Source of the DNA: Paracoccaceae bacterium | Lineage (GTDB): Bacteria > Pseudomonadota > Alphaproteobacteria > Rhodobacterales > Rhodobacteraceae | Reading direction: 5' to 3' | Assembly (NCBI GenBank): GCA_019090405.1 | Contig: JAHRVZ010000078.1 | Location: 1-12,598, forward strand | Length of the DNA stretch: 12,598 nucleotides | Shown here: positions 1 to 6,699 of the stretch, one piece after another | How the letters are laid out: each line of letters opens with the position of its first letter | Position numbering within the stretch: the first letter of the stretch is position 1 | Notes under the pieces: model-generated | Told to the model about the DNA's origin: nothing | What the model saw: only the letters and a program-made list of their open reading frames with translations | The model's database searches: none | Position numbers and translations under genes: made by a program

Positions 1-65
1 ATCTCATCCCGGCTGGCAATTTCGATCGGGTCAAGGTCAGAAGGGCGGGGTGTCAGGTCTTTCAT
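1..65 (-). CDS. paaK: Phenylacetate-CoA ligase, N-terminal fragment (runs off window)
   Basis: The minus strand opens with ATG at 65-63 and stays open to the window edge, giving about 21 residues that begin MKDLTPRPSDLDPIEIASRD. The DLDPIE-ASRDE pattern is what I recognise as the extreme N-terminus of PaaK, the AMP-forming ligase that turns phenylacetate, ATP and CoA into phenylacetyl-CoA in the cytoplasm, the first step of the paa pathway. The start codon shares its A with the TGA stop of paaJ (TGATG), so translation is probably coupled. Being next to paaJ, paaI and paaZ strongly supports the call. No catalytic domain is visible in the window, so the identification rests on the N-terminal signature and the context. 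Confidence 0.82.
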   Translation of the reverse strand, partial: MKDLTPRPSDLDPIEIASRDE

Positions 66-1258
66 CAGGGTTTCTCAAGCAACAAAGCGATGCCCTGTCC
101 GACGCCGATGCACATGGTGCAGATAGCGCGGTTCAGGTCATTGTTGACCATGTTCAAAGATGCCGTCAGGGCCAGACGCGTACCCGACATGCCCAATGGA
201 TGTCCCAAAGCAATGGCGCCTCCATTTGGGTTCACGTGGTCCGCGTCATCAGGCAGGCCCAATTGGCGGGTAACGGCAAGACCCTGTGCGGCAAAGGCTT
301 CGTTCAATTCAATGGTGTCAATGTCACCTATGGACAACCCATGCTGGGCCATCAGCTTTTCGGTTGCGGGCGCTGGGCCTATTCCCATGATACGCGGAGC
401 AACACCGACGGTGGTCATTCCGGTGATCCGGGCGCGAGGTGTAAGGTTGTATTTTTTCACCGCTGCCTCAGAGGCAACAATGACCGCAGCCGCACCATCG
501 TTAACACCCGATGCATTTCCGGCAGTCACGGTTCCGTTTTCGCGGAATGGCGTGCCAAGGGACGCCAGCTTTTCCAGTGTCGTTTGGCGCGGGTGTTCAT
601 CTGTGTCGATGACCACAGGATCACCGCGCCGTTTCGGAATGCTAACCGGTGTGATTTCCTGTGCCAGTCGACCGCTGCTGATGGCCGCCGCTGCGCGTTC
701 TTGCGATATCAGGGCAAAAGCATCCTGCGCTTCGCGGCTGATGTCAAAGTCGGACGCCACGTTCTCGGCGGTTTCCGGCATTGATTCGGTGCCATACAAC
801 TTGTGCATCGCACGGTTCACGAAACGCCAGCCGATGGTCGTGTCGTATATTTCGGCCTTGCGCGAAAACGCAGCGTCAGGTTTGGGCATGACCAGTGGTG
901 CGCGGCTCATGCTTTCGACGCCGCAGGCGATGACCACTTCGGCCTCGCCCAGTCGAACGGCACGGGCGGCGCTGCCAACGGAATCAAGCCCGGAACCACA
1001 AAGACGGTTGATCGTAGCGCCAGCAACTGTGTCAGGCAGACCGGCCAAAAGTGATGCCATACGCGCAACGTTGCGGTTGTCTTCTCCGGCCTGATTGGCG
1101 CAACCGGCAAGAACCTCGTCGACCTCCATATCAGGGTGATCAGCCATTACAGCACGGATCGCATGGGCCAGCATATCGTCTGGGCGCATGGAAGATAGCC
1201 CGCCGCCATAGCGACCAATGGGTGTGCGTGTTCCGTTACAAAGATAGGCGTGTGTCAT
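65..1258 (-). CDS. paaJ: Acetyl-CoA acyltransferase, 3-oxoadipyl-CoA/3-oxo-5,6-dehydrosuberyl-CoA thiolase type
   Basis: A 397-residue thiolase of normal family length. The N-terminal RTPIGRYGG is typical of the PcaF/PaaJ branch. The acylated nucleophile is Cys87 (RLCGSGLDS), followed by the NEAF motif at 319-322, the catalytic His353 in GHPLG and the second catalytic Cys383 in CIGVGQG, so the enzyme looks fully active. In the paa pathway this thiolase acts twice: it cleaves 3-oxo-5,6-dehydrosuberyl-CoA after ring opening and later 3-oxoadipyl-CoA to succinyl-CoA and acetyl-CoA. Its start overlaps the end of paaI by ATGA and its stop overlaps paaK, so it sits inside a tightly packed operon. 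Sequence alone cannot separate paaJ from pcaF of the protocatechuate pathway; the neighbours decide for paaJ. Confidence 0.9.
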   Translation of the reverse strand: MTHAYLCNGTRTPIGRYGGGLSSMRPDDMLAHAIRAVMADHPDMEVDEVLAGCANQAGEDNRNVARMASLLAGLPDTVAGATINRLCGSGLDSVGSAARAVRLGEAEVVIACGVESMSRAPLVMPKPDAAFSRKAEIYDTTIGWRFVNRAMHKLYGTESMPETAENVASDFDISREAQDAFALISQERAAAAISSGRLAQEITPVSIPKRRGDPVVIDTDEHPRQTTLEKLASLGTPFRENGTVTAGNASGVNDGAAAVIVASEAAVKKYNLTPRARITGMTTVGVAPRIMGIGPAPATEKLMAQHGLSIGDIDTIELNEAFAAQGLAVTRQLGLPDDADHVNPNGGAIALGHPLGMSGTRLALTASLNMVNNDLNRAICTMCIGVGQGIALLLEKP

Positions 1259-1686
1259 AGAGATTCCTCGAAATTAAAGCCTTTGATGGTGCGTGACAGA
1301 CCGCGAAACAATGCGACCTGTCGCTGGTCTTCGCCGGTAACAACGACGTCATAAACGCCAGAGCGACCAATGCGCGATACCTCGGTTGCAGTCGCTGTCA
1401 AACGTGCGCCGGGTTTGCCCGGAATTAGATAGGTAATTGAGTTTTGCTGCGCCACTGTAACAGCATTATAGCTGTTACAAGCAAAAGCAAAGGCGCTGTC
1501 AGCAAGGGTAAAGATATAACCGCCGTGACAGATCAGATGCCCGTTCAGGTGATGATCCATCACTTCAAACGACATGGTTGCCGTGCCCGGTCCGACAGCA
1601 TCAAGCCGCATGCCCAGCCATTTTGAGGCCGCATCCGTTGCCCACATCGCAGCGGCGCTGCGCTCGGCGCGTTCCTGAGGTGTCAT
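1255..1686 (-). CDS. paaI: Hydroxyphenylacetyl-CoA thioesterase, hotdog fold
   Basis: A 143-residue hotdog-fold thioesterase. I chose ATG at 1686 rather than the upstream ATG at 1731 because PaaI proteins usually begin TPQERAERSA-AMW, and because a GGGGA ribosome-binding site lies just upstream (1695-1691). The PaaI signature is clear: Asn48, HGG at 54-56 and Asp63 in FTLADSAFA, matching the catalytic Asn/Asp arrangement known for the E. coli enzyme. PaaI hydrolyses dead-end hydroxylated phenylacetyl-CoA esters and so frees CoA when the pathway stalls. It is the first visible gene of the minus-strand paaI-paaJ-paaK operon, overlaps paaJ by four bases and is divergent from paaZ. Confidence 0.9.
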   Translation of the reverse strand: MTPQERAERSAAAMWATDAASKWLGMRLDAVGPGTATMSFEVMDHHLNGHLICHGGYIFTLADSAFAFACNSYNAVTVAQQNSITYLIPGKPGARLTATATEVSRIGRSGVYDVVVTGEDQRQVALFRGLSRTIKGFNFEESL

Positions 1687-1800
1687 GATTTCCCCGCAAA
1701 TTCTTGCTGCACACTGCACAAAACCAACCATGCGGTCAATAGTGTTGATTTCGTCCGTGTGATGGGTATTGTACGTGAAACAAATTTATGGAGACAGATC
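1687..1800. promoter_or_regulatory. paaI-paaZ divergent intergenic control region
   Basis: This 114-bp gap separates the divergently transcribed paaI-paaJ-paaK and paaZ-paaX units, so it must hold both promoters or their downstream parts. It contains a tandem repeat of the heptamer CTGCACA at 1707-1713 and 1714-1720, and on the plus strand a candidate promoter (separate entry). For the minus strand a TTGACC lies at 1739-1734 but no good -10 hexamer follows at normal spacing. By analogy with other paa clusters this is where a PaaX-type repressor would act, but I could not identify a convincing long operator palindrome. Confidence 0.55.
1745..1772 (+). promoter_or_regulatory. Candidate sigma-70 promoter for paaZ-paaX
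   Basis: TTGATT (1745-1750) and TATTGT (1767-1772) are separated by 16 bp. Each matches the vegetative consensus in 4 to 5 of 6 positions. The predicted start would lie near 1779, giving a leader of roughly 20 nt before the paaZ start at 1801. A GGAGA ribosome-binding site is at 1790-1794, 6 nt before the ATG. Motif match only. Confidence 0.4.
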
Positions 1801-3828
1801 ATGCTTAGACCCGCCAGTTATGCAAAGGCCCAATGGATTGAACCCGGCGATCAGGCGCGTGCCATTCATGGTCCTGTCACCGGCAAACCGATCGCGCAGG
1901 CGGGTGGTGCGCCATTGGATGTGCAGGGAATGCTGGACTGGGCGCGCAATGTGGGTGGGCCTGGTTTGCGGGCGATGACATTCCATGAACGTGCCAAGAT
2001 GGTCAAAGCCCTCGCGCTTTATATTGGCGAGCGTAAAGACCAGCTTTACGCGATAAACCCGTTGACCGGAGCGACCCGTCGGGATGGGGCGGTTGATATT
2101 GATGGCGGCATTGGCACCATGATGGTGATGGCCTCAAAGGGGCGGCAAAATCTGCCGGATGGGTTTGTTTACGTTGATGGGGATGTCGAACAGTTATCGC
2201 GCAGCGGTCAATTTCTTGGTCAGCATATTGCGGTTCCGATGCAAGGTGTCGCGGTTCATATCAATGCGTTCAACTTTCCGGTTTGGGGGATGCTTGAGAA
2301 ACTGGCACCAACCCTGCTGGCCGGAATGCCCGCGATCGTTAAACCGGCCACCCAGACCTGCTATCTGACCGAAGCCTGCTTTCGCATGATTATCGAAAGT
2401 GGCCTGTTGCCGGAAGGTGCGGTGCAACTGGTTATTGGCGGTGTCGGGGATATGCTGGATCGGCTGGGCGCGCAGGATGTGGTCAGCTTTACGGGGTCCG
2501 CCGATACGGCGCTGCACCTGCGATCCAATCCCCACCTGATGCGCCAGTCTGTGCGATTTCACGCAGAACAGGACAGCCTGAATGCCACCATCCTTGGCCC
2601 TGATGTGACCGTTGGATCCGCTAGCTTTAATCAGTTCATCAAAGAGGCCGCCAACGAAATCACCACAAAGGCAGGGCAGAAATGCACCGCAATTCGACGG
2701 ATTATAGTACCGCAATCGTCAATGACTGACGTTACCGATGCATTGATTGCTAGGCTTGCCAAAATCACCATCGGCGCGCCGGATGCGGATGGAGTTCGCA
2801 TGGGTGCGCTCGCCTCTGCTGCACAAAAGGCGGATGTTTTGGCCAAATTGCAGGCGCTGGCGGGCGAGACCAGCAACCTGACGGGCGACGCGGAACCAAC
2901 TGAGCTGATCGGCGCCGGACCCGAAGGCGCATTTCTAAAACCTACTTTGCTGCGCTGTGATGATCCGGATGCCGCGACCAATGTGCATGAACTCGAAGCG
3001 TTTGGCCCGGTCTCAACGCTCATGCCGTATCGCGATACGGCCCATGCTGCACAGTTGGCCAATCGTGGTGGTGGCTCGCTTGTTGCCTCGCTGATAACGG
3101 ATGACAGCAATGTGGCACGTGAGGTTACGCTAAACAGTGCCGCCTGGCATGGCCGTCTTTATATTGTGGGCGAACAAAGCGCGCCCGAATCCACCGGTCA
3201 CGGCGCACCGATGCCGCAAATGGTGCATGGCGGGCCGGGACGGGCAGGGGGTGGCGAAGAACTTGGCGGAGTGCGCGCAGTGCTGCACTATATGCAACGC
3301 ACCGCCATTCAGGGCAGCCCGGATGTCATCAGTGCAATTACCGGGCAATGGGTGCTGGGCGCGTCCGAAATCAAAGGCCCGGATCACCCGTTTCAACGCA
3401 CCTATGACGAAATTCAAATCGGAGAGACCCTGCACACCAAGCCACGCACGGTGATGCTTGAAGATATCGAACAGTTCGCGCATTTCACCGGCGACACGTT
3501 TTATGCCCACATGGACGACGACGCGGCCAAGGCCAATCCGTTTTTCCCGGGCCGCGTTGCGCATGGCTATTTGCTGTTGTCGTTTGCGGCCGGTCTGTTT
3601 GTGCAGCCTGACCCCGGCCCGGTGCTGGCCAATACCGGGTTGAACGGATTGAGTTTTCAAAAACCTGTCAGCCCCGGTGACGCGATCAAGGTTCGTCTGA
3701 CCTGTAAACGCAAAACCCACCGTACCGATACCTATGGCGAAGTAGCCTGGCACGTCACGCTGACAACGCCCGAAGGCGAGGCCGTCGCGCAATACGAACT
3801 TTTGACCATGGTGTCCTATACGCGCTAA
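1801..3828 (+). CDS. paaZ: Bifunctional oxepin-CoA hydrolase / 3-oxo-5,6-dehydrosuberyl-CoA semialdehyde dehydrogenase
   Basis: A 675-residue two-domain enzyme, close to the 681 residues of E. coli PaaZ. Residues 1 to about 500 form an aldehyde dehydrogenase domain with Glu256 and nucleophile Cys295 (AGQKCT). Residues about 530-675 form a MaoC-like (R)-hydratase domain with Asp565 and His570 in FTGDTFYAH and the following PGRVAHGYLL. The hydratase domain hydrolyses the oxepin-CoA ring and the dehydrogenase oxidises the resulting reactive semialdehyde with NADP. Both active sites are intact, so ring cleavage should proceed to beta-oxidation rather than stop at the aldehyde. The ATG at 1801 is preferred over 1759 because of the GGAGA site at 1790-1794 and the usual N-terminus. 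It is followed by a paaX-family gene after 9 bp. Confidence 0.95.
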   Translation: MLRPASYAKAQWIEPGDQARAIHGPVTGKPIAQAGGAPLDVQGMLDWARNVGGPGLRAMTFHERAKMVKALALYIGERKDQLYAINPLTGATRRDGAVDIDGGIGTMMVMASKGRQNLPDGFVYVDGDVEQLSRSGQFLGQHIAVPMQGVAVHINAFNFPVWGMLEKLAPTLLAGMPAIVKPATQTCYLTEACFRMIIESGLLPEGAVQLVIGGVGDMLDRLGAQDVVSFTGSADTALHLRSNPHLMRQSVRFHAEQDSLNATILGPDVTVGSASFNQFIKEAANEITTKAGQKCTAIRRIIVPQSSMTDVTDALIARLAKITIGAPDADGVRMGALASAAQKADVLAKLQALAGETSNLTGDAEPTELIGAGPEGAFLKPTLLRCDDPDAATNVHELEAFGPVSTLMPYRDTAHAAQLANRGGGSLVASLITDDSNVAREVTLNSAAWHGRLYIVGEQSAPESTGHGAPMPQMVHGGPGRAGGGEELGGVRAVLHYMQRTAIQGSPDVISAITGQWVLGASEIKGPDHPFQRTYDEIQIGETLHTKPRTVMLEDIEQFAHFTGDTFYAHMDDDAAKANPFFPGRVAHGYLLLSFAAGLFVQPDPGPVLANTGLNGLSFQKPVSPGDAIKVRLTCKRKTHRTDTYGEVAWHVTLTTPEGEAVAQYELLTMVSYTR

Positions 3829-3837
3829 AGGGGTGGG

Positions 3838-4644
3838 ATGGATCCACTTGCCCCTCTGATAAACGCGTTACATTCTGAAGGCCGGTTGCGCGTCTGGTCG
3901 CTTGTCATCACCGTGTTTGGCGATCTGGTGCAATACCGGGGTGGTGAAATATCGACCGCGCGATTGCGGCAATTGCTGGGGCGTATTGGTGTCGAGCCGG
4001 GCACCTTACGCACCGCTTTGTCGCGTTTGGGGCGCGATGGCTGGGTCGAAAGTGAACGCAAAGGGCGCACTAGTATCTACCGGTTAAGCGTGAAGGGACT
4101 GGAACGGTTCGCCCCGGCGACAACCCGGATCTATGCACAGCCCCGTACCGAATGGGTGTCCAAATGGGCAATTGAGCTGAATTTGAATGACTCGGGCACA
4201 ACCGAGGTGACAATTTCCCCGGCAGATGCTGCCTCTGATGTTGCCCCGGATACAGATTGTCGTGTCGTTGGTAACATCACAGATTTATCTGCGCGTTACC
4301 GTGCTTCATTGTTAAGCGCTTCGCACAGGTCTGCTCTTGTAGCGTTGGTTTCCGATTTAGACGCGCTGGACGGGGATTTTTCTGATCCGCTGGATGCCGC
4401 CGCAGCGCGGTTGTTGCTGATCCACCGCTGGCGACGGATCGTTCTGCGTTATCCAGAACTTCCTCATGAGTTGATGCCAATTGATAGCCCTCTTCGGGAT
4501 CCTCGTGGGGCTGTTGCAACCGTTTACAAACGTATCGCGCCTGCAACCGAAAGCTGGCTAGGCACCGATGGATTTGGACTTGAACCAATGCCATTGGCAG
4601 ATTGCGGATTTGCCGAACGGTTTGGCGGCGTAGACAAAGCTTGA
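3838..4644 (+). CDS. paaX: PaaX-family transcriptional repressor
   Basis: A 268-residue protein whose N-terminal third (about residues 12-90) is a winged helix-turn-helix: SLVITVFGD, then a recognition segment ending LRTALSRLGRDGWVE and a wing GRTSIYRLS. The C-terminal third has the PaaX_C pattern (LLLIHRWRRIVLRYPELP, then A-TVYKRIAP). PaaX proteins repress paa promoters and are released by phenylacetyl-CoA, the product of PaaK. The ATG at 3838 follows the paaZ stop by 9 bp, and its AAGGGG ribosome-binding site (3828-3833) overlaps that stop codon, so paaZ and paaX are almost certainly co-transcribed. That would make the regulator part of its own regulon. Family membership is clear; operator and ligand are inferred from the family. 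Confidence 0.88.
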   Translation: MDPLAPLINALHSEGRLRVWSLVITVFGDLVQYRGGEISTARLRQLLGRIGVEPGTLRTALSRLGRDGWVESERKGRTSIYRLSVKGLERFAPATTRIYAQPRTEWVSKWAIELNLNDSGTTEVTISPADAASDVAPDTDCRVVGNITDLSARYRASLLSASHRSALVALVSDLDALDGDFSDPLDAAAARLLLIHRWRRIVLRYPELPHELMPIDSPLRDPRGAVATVYKRIAPATESWLGTDGFGLEPMPLADCGFAERFGGVDKA

Positions 4645-4645
4645 T

Positions 4646-4665
4646 TTGCGCGGCGTTTGGCGCAA
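4646..4665. repeat. Inverted repeat between paaX and the DUF2794 gene
   Basis: TTGCGC (4646-4651) and GCGCAA (4660-4665) form a perfect 6-bp stem around an 8-base loop, starting one base after the paaX stop codon. There is no T-run after it, so it does not look like an intrinsic terminator. It may be an mRNA-stabilising or translation-modulating hairpin, or chance. Confidence 0.35.
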
Positions 4666-4674
4666 CTCTGGGGT

Positions 4675-5019
4675 ATGACCATCCAACGCGCTAAACCGTT
4701 TCGCAAAAATACAATTCCGGTTCAGGTTGCTTTTGACCGCAAAGAACTATCCGTCATTCTGTCAATCTATGGGCGGATGGTGGCCGCAGGTGAATGGCGG
4801 GACTATGGTATTTCCTGCCTTAGCGAATTGGCCGTATTTTCGGTGTTCCGTAGGACAGCCGAAAACCCACTATACCGGATAGAAAAACGCCCCAAACTGC
4901 GCAATAAACAAGGGCAGTATTCTGTGGTCAGTATCGAAGGTCAAATTCTGAAACGCGGCCATGACCTGAAATCTGTTCTGCGTGTGCTTGAGCGCAAACT
5001 AATCCGCGCTGTTGACTGA
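4675..5019 (+). CDS. DUF2794 family protein of unknown function
   Basis: A 114-residue protein that I recognise as DUF2794, a small conserved family of Alphaproteobacteria. The core reads FDRKELSVILSIYGRMVAAG, then EWRDYGISCLSELAVFSVFRR, then YRIEKRPKL and QGQYSVVS, with a basic C-terminus (ILKRGHDL, VLRVLERKLIR). No signal peptide, membrane segment or catalytic motif is visible, so it is probably a small cytosolic protein. I chose ATG at 4675; a TTG at 4657 in the same frame is possible, but it lies inside the loop of the preceding inverted repeat and has no clear ribosome-binding site. It follows paaX by 30 bp and may be read through from it, but the family is not a known part of phenylacetate metabolism. 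It converges with the carboxypeptidase gene, leaving only 7 bp. Confidence 0.8.
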   Translation: MTIQRAKPFRKNTIPVQVAFDRKELSVILSIYGRMVAAGEWRDYGISCLSELAVFSVFRRTAENPLYRIEKRPKLRNKQGQYSVVSIEGQILKRGHDLKSVLRVLERKLIRAVD

Positions 5020-5026
5020 ATTTACC

Positions 5027-6514
5027 TTACGACGGCCCAATCATAAAACAGGTCATATTCCGGGCCTGCAGACGACGACAGGCCAGATCGGCCGTTTCGC
5101 GTGTCATGCCGACGAATGTCGCGTCAAATCCGCGAGATGATTGGCCGACTTTGCGCAGACTTCCGTCCAGCGTCGACATTTCCGCCAATGCGGTTCGCAA
5201 CAAAACCTTTTCCGCCTCATACCGCGTTGTATATCGCCCGACATTGATGCCCCAGTGCTGACCGCCGGATGTGGACAAGCGGGTGACGATTTCCTGTGTC
5301 GGTTCGGGTGTAGGATTGGGTGTTGCTGTGGCACTGGCCAGAACCAGATTAGTTGGCCGCACAGAAGGCCGGGTAACAGACCCATCCGCAGACAAGGTTA
5401 CAGGCGCATTCGCCTCGGCCATTGCCGCACTGACTCCCGCCTGAAGCAATGCCTGATTTTCGGTGGCCGAAGCTGTCACAGCTTCGACAAGTATGGTGTC
5501 CTGTGCGGTATGTCGCGCGACAGGACGAAGGCTTTTTTGTACGGCGCCGACAAGTCGAATGGATCGTCCGGCGGTTCCGGTTTCGATGTTGGCATTGCCA
5601 ACATAGGCCGGACGAGAAGGGGTTCTGACAGGGGCATTTGTCGGTGCGCGCCGGAATCCAAGGTCAAGCAATTCGGCGACTTTGGCATTGCGCGAAGCCG
5701 AAGAACTGCCGCCAAAAACGGTGGCGATGATGCGTTCATTGCCGCGCTGCGCAGAAGAGACCAGATTGAAACCAGCAGCGCGCGTATAGCCGGTTTTGAT
5801 GCCGTCTGCGCCCTTATAGGCCGCCAATAGACGACGGTTGGTATTGTTCACGGTTTTGATCCCGGCATCGGTCGAGCGGCGCGAGAACAGGTTATAATAC
5901 TGTGGATAGTCGTAAAACAGGTGCCGCCCCAGCGTGGTCATATCCCGTGCGGTCGACATATGACCGGTTTCGGTCAGACCGTGGGCATTTTTGAACGTGG
6001 TTCGGGTCATACCCAGCGCCTTGGCCGTACGTGTCATACGCCGTGCAAAAGCCGCTTCAGAGCCGCTGATTGCTTCGCCCAGGGCGGTGGCGGCATCATT
6101 GGCGGATTTAACCGATGCACCACGAATCAAATATCGCAATGCGATGCTTTGCCCGGCTCTCAGACCCAGCTTTGAGGGCGGTTCAGAGGCCGCATGCTTG
6201 GATATAACAACCTGTGTGTCCAGGGTGATTTCACCGTTTCGGACCGCTTCGAACACGATGTATAGCGTCATCATTTTGGTAAGGGACGCCGGGTGCAATC
6301 GGGTGTCTGCATTTCGCGAATGCAGCACTTCTCCGGTGCGGGCATCTATGACCATTGCTGCGTAAGGGGCGGCAGATACACTAAGTGGTACCAGCACGCA
6401 CAACCAAATTGCGGTGAAAATATATAGCCCTAAACGGGCCGGACTAATACGCCGAACCTGCACAATAAAACTGCCTTTATCTGCCTCTGGCCGCCGATTT
6501 TTCGGCTGGCTCAT
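5027..6514 (-). CDS. D-alanyl-D-alanine carboxypeptidase (PBP5/6-like, S11 family) with C-terminal SPOR-like domain
   Basis: A 495-residue periplasmic penicillin-binding protein. A hydrophobic segment at about 27-48 ends in VSAAP, fitting a signal peptide cleaved near residue 48. The S11 catalytic motifs are all present: SLTK at 77-80 with nucleophile Ser77, SAN at 137-139 and KTG at 240-242. Residues about 290-415 form a low-complexity linker rich in Ala, Thr, Pro and Ser. The last 78 residues (from GGQHWGINVGRY) look like a SPOR domain, which binds denuded septal peptidoglycan, so the enzyme probably trims pentapeptides at the division site. The ATG at 6514 has no visible ribosome-binding site; a GTG at 6463 (codon 18) would leave a shorter, more usual signal peptide. 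The family is sure, the exact start is not. I give no symbol because dacA, dacC and dacD cannot be told apart here. Confidence 0.9.
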   Translation of the reverse strand: MSQPKNRRPEADKGSFIVQVRRISPARLGLYIFTAIWLCVLVPLSVSAAPYAAMVIDARTGEVLHSRNADTRLHPASLTKMMTLYIVFEAVRNGEITLDTQVVISKHAASEPPSKLGLRAGQSIALRYLIRGASVKSANDAATALGEAISGSEAAFARRMTRTAKALGMTRTTFKNAHGLTETGHMSTARDMTTLGRHLFYDYPQYYNLFSRRSTDAGIKTVNNTNRRLLAAYKGADGIKTGYTRAAGFNLVSSAQRGNERIIATVFGGSSSASRNAKVAELLDLGFRRAPTNAPVRTPSRPAYVGNANIETGTAGRSIRLVGAVQKSLRPVARHTAQDTILVEAVTASATENQALLQAGVSAAMAEANAPVTLSADGSVTRPSVRPTNLVLASATATPNPTPEPTQEIVTRLSTSGGQHWGINVGRYTTRYEAEKVLLRTALAEMSTLDGSLRKVGQSSRGFDATFVGMTRETADLACRRLQARNMTCFMIGPS

Positions 6515-6699
6515 TTGTTTATTGCGTAAATGCTAGCATACCAATTTTTCAAAAGATACCCGTATGCTGTTGACGAACCTCACATTTTCACCAAGTGATC
6601 GGTCTACATTTTGCGGTTTGGTTCGTTGCTTACGCAACATTTTGGAATGTGGCAGGAATGTGGCAAAGAATTTGTGACCCAATTGTTCGGTAACGTGTC
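6515..6699. promoter_or_regulatory. 185-bp intergenic region upstream of the carboxypeptidase gene, rich in short repeats
   Basis: The region lies downstream of the HAD gene and upstream of the carboxypeptidase, both read on the minus strand, so it should contain the carboxypeptidase promoter. I see a perfect 10-bp palindrome ATGCTAGCAT (6530-6539), 15 bp before the start codon. A 7-bp inverted repeat AGCATAC/GTATGCT lies at 6535-6541 and 6562-6568. TTGCGTAA at 6522-6529 recurs in inverted orientation at 6630-6637. A tandem 11-bp repeat is listed separately. No hexamer pair close to the sigma-70 consensus stood out, and there is no obvious terminator for the HAD gene. Confidence 0.5.
6644..6665. 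repeat. Tandem 11-bp direct repeat (GGAATGTGGCA twice)
   Basis: Two exact, abutting copies of GGAATGTGGCA lie at 6644-6654 and 6655-6665. The 11-bp period is about one helical turn, so two protein subunits bound to the copies would sit on the same DNA face. It ends 34 bp after the HAD stop codon in the direction of minus-strand transcription and lies about 130 bp upstream of the carboxypeptidase start. A regulatory site is inferred, not shown. Confidence 0.6.

Noticed and set aside
90..1094. Plus-strand reading frame of 334 codons opposite paaJ
   Set aside because: It is a shadow of the thiolase codons; composition is unnatural and no motif is seen.
3130..3792. Minus-strand reading frame of 220 codons opposite the end of paaZ
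   Set aside because: It is antisense to the conserved hydratase domain and has no recognisable domain of its own.
4657..5019. TTG start for the DUF2794 protein
   Set aside because: It adds only six residues, lies inside a hairpin loop and lacks a ribosome-binding site; ATG 4675 fits better.
5141..5830. Long plus-strand reading frame of 229 codons
   Set aside because: It is antisense to the carboxypeptidase, whose motifs are unmistakable; the product is rich in Arg, Cys and Gly with no recognisable domain.
6661..6677. TGGCAAAGAATTTGT resembling a sigma-54 -24/-12 element
   Set aside because: The -12 GC is GT, and the element points into the 3' end of the oppositely read HAD gene, with no plus-strand gene to drive.
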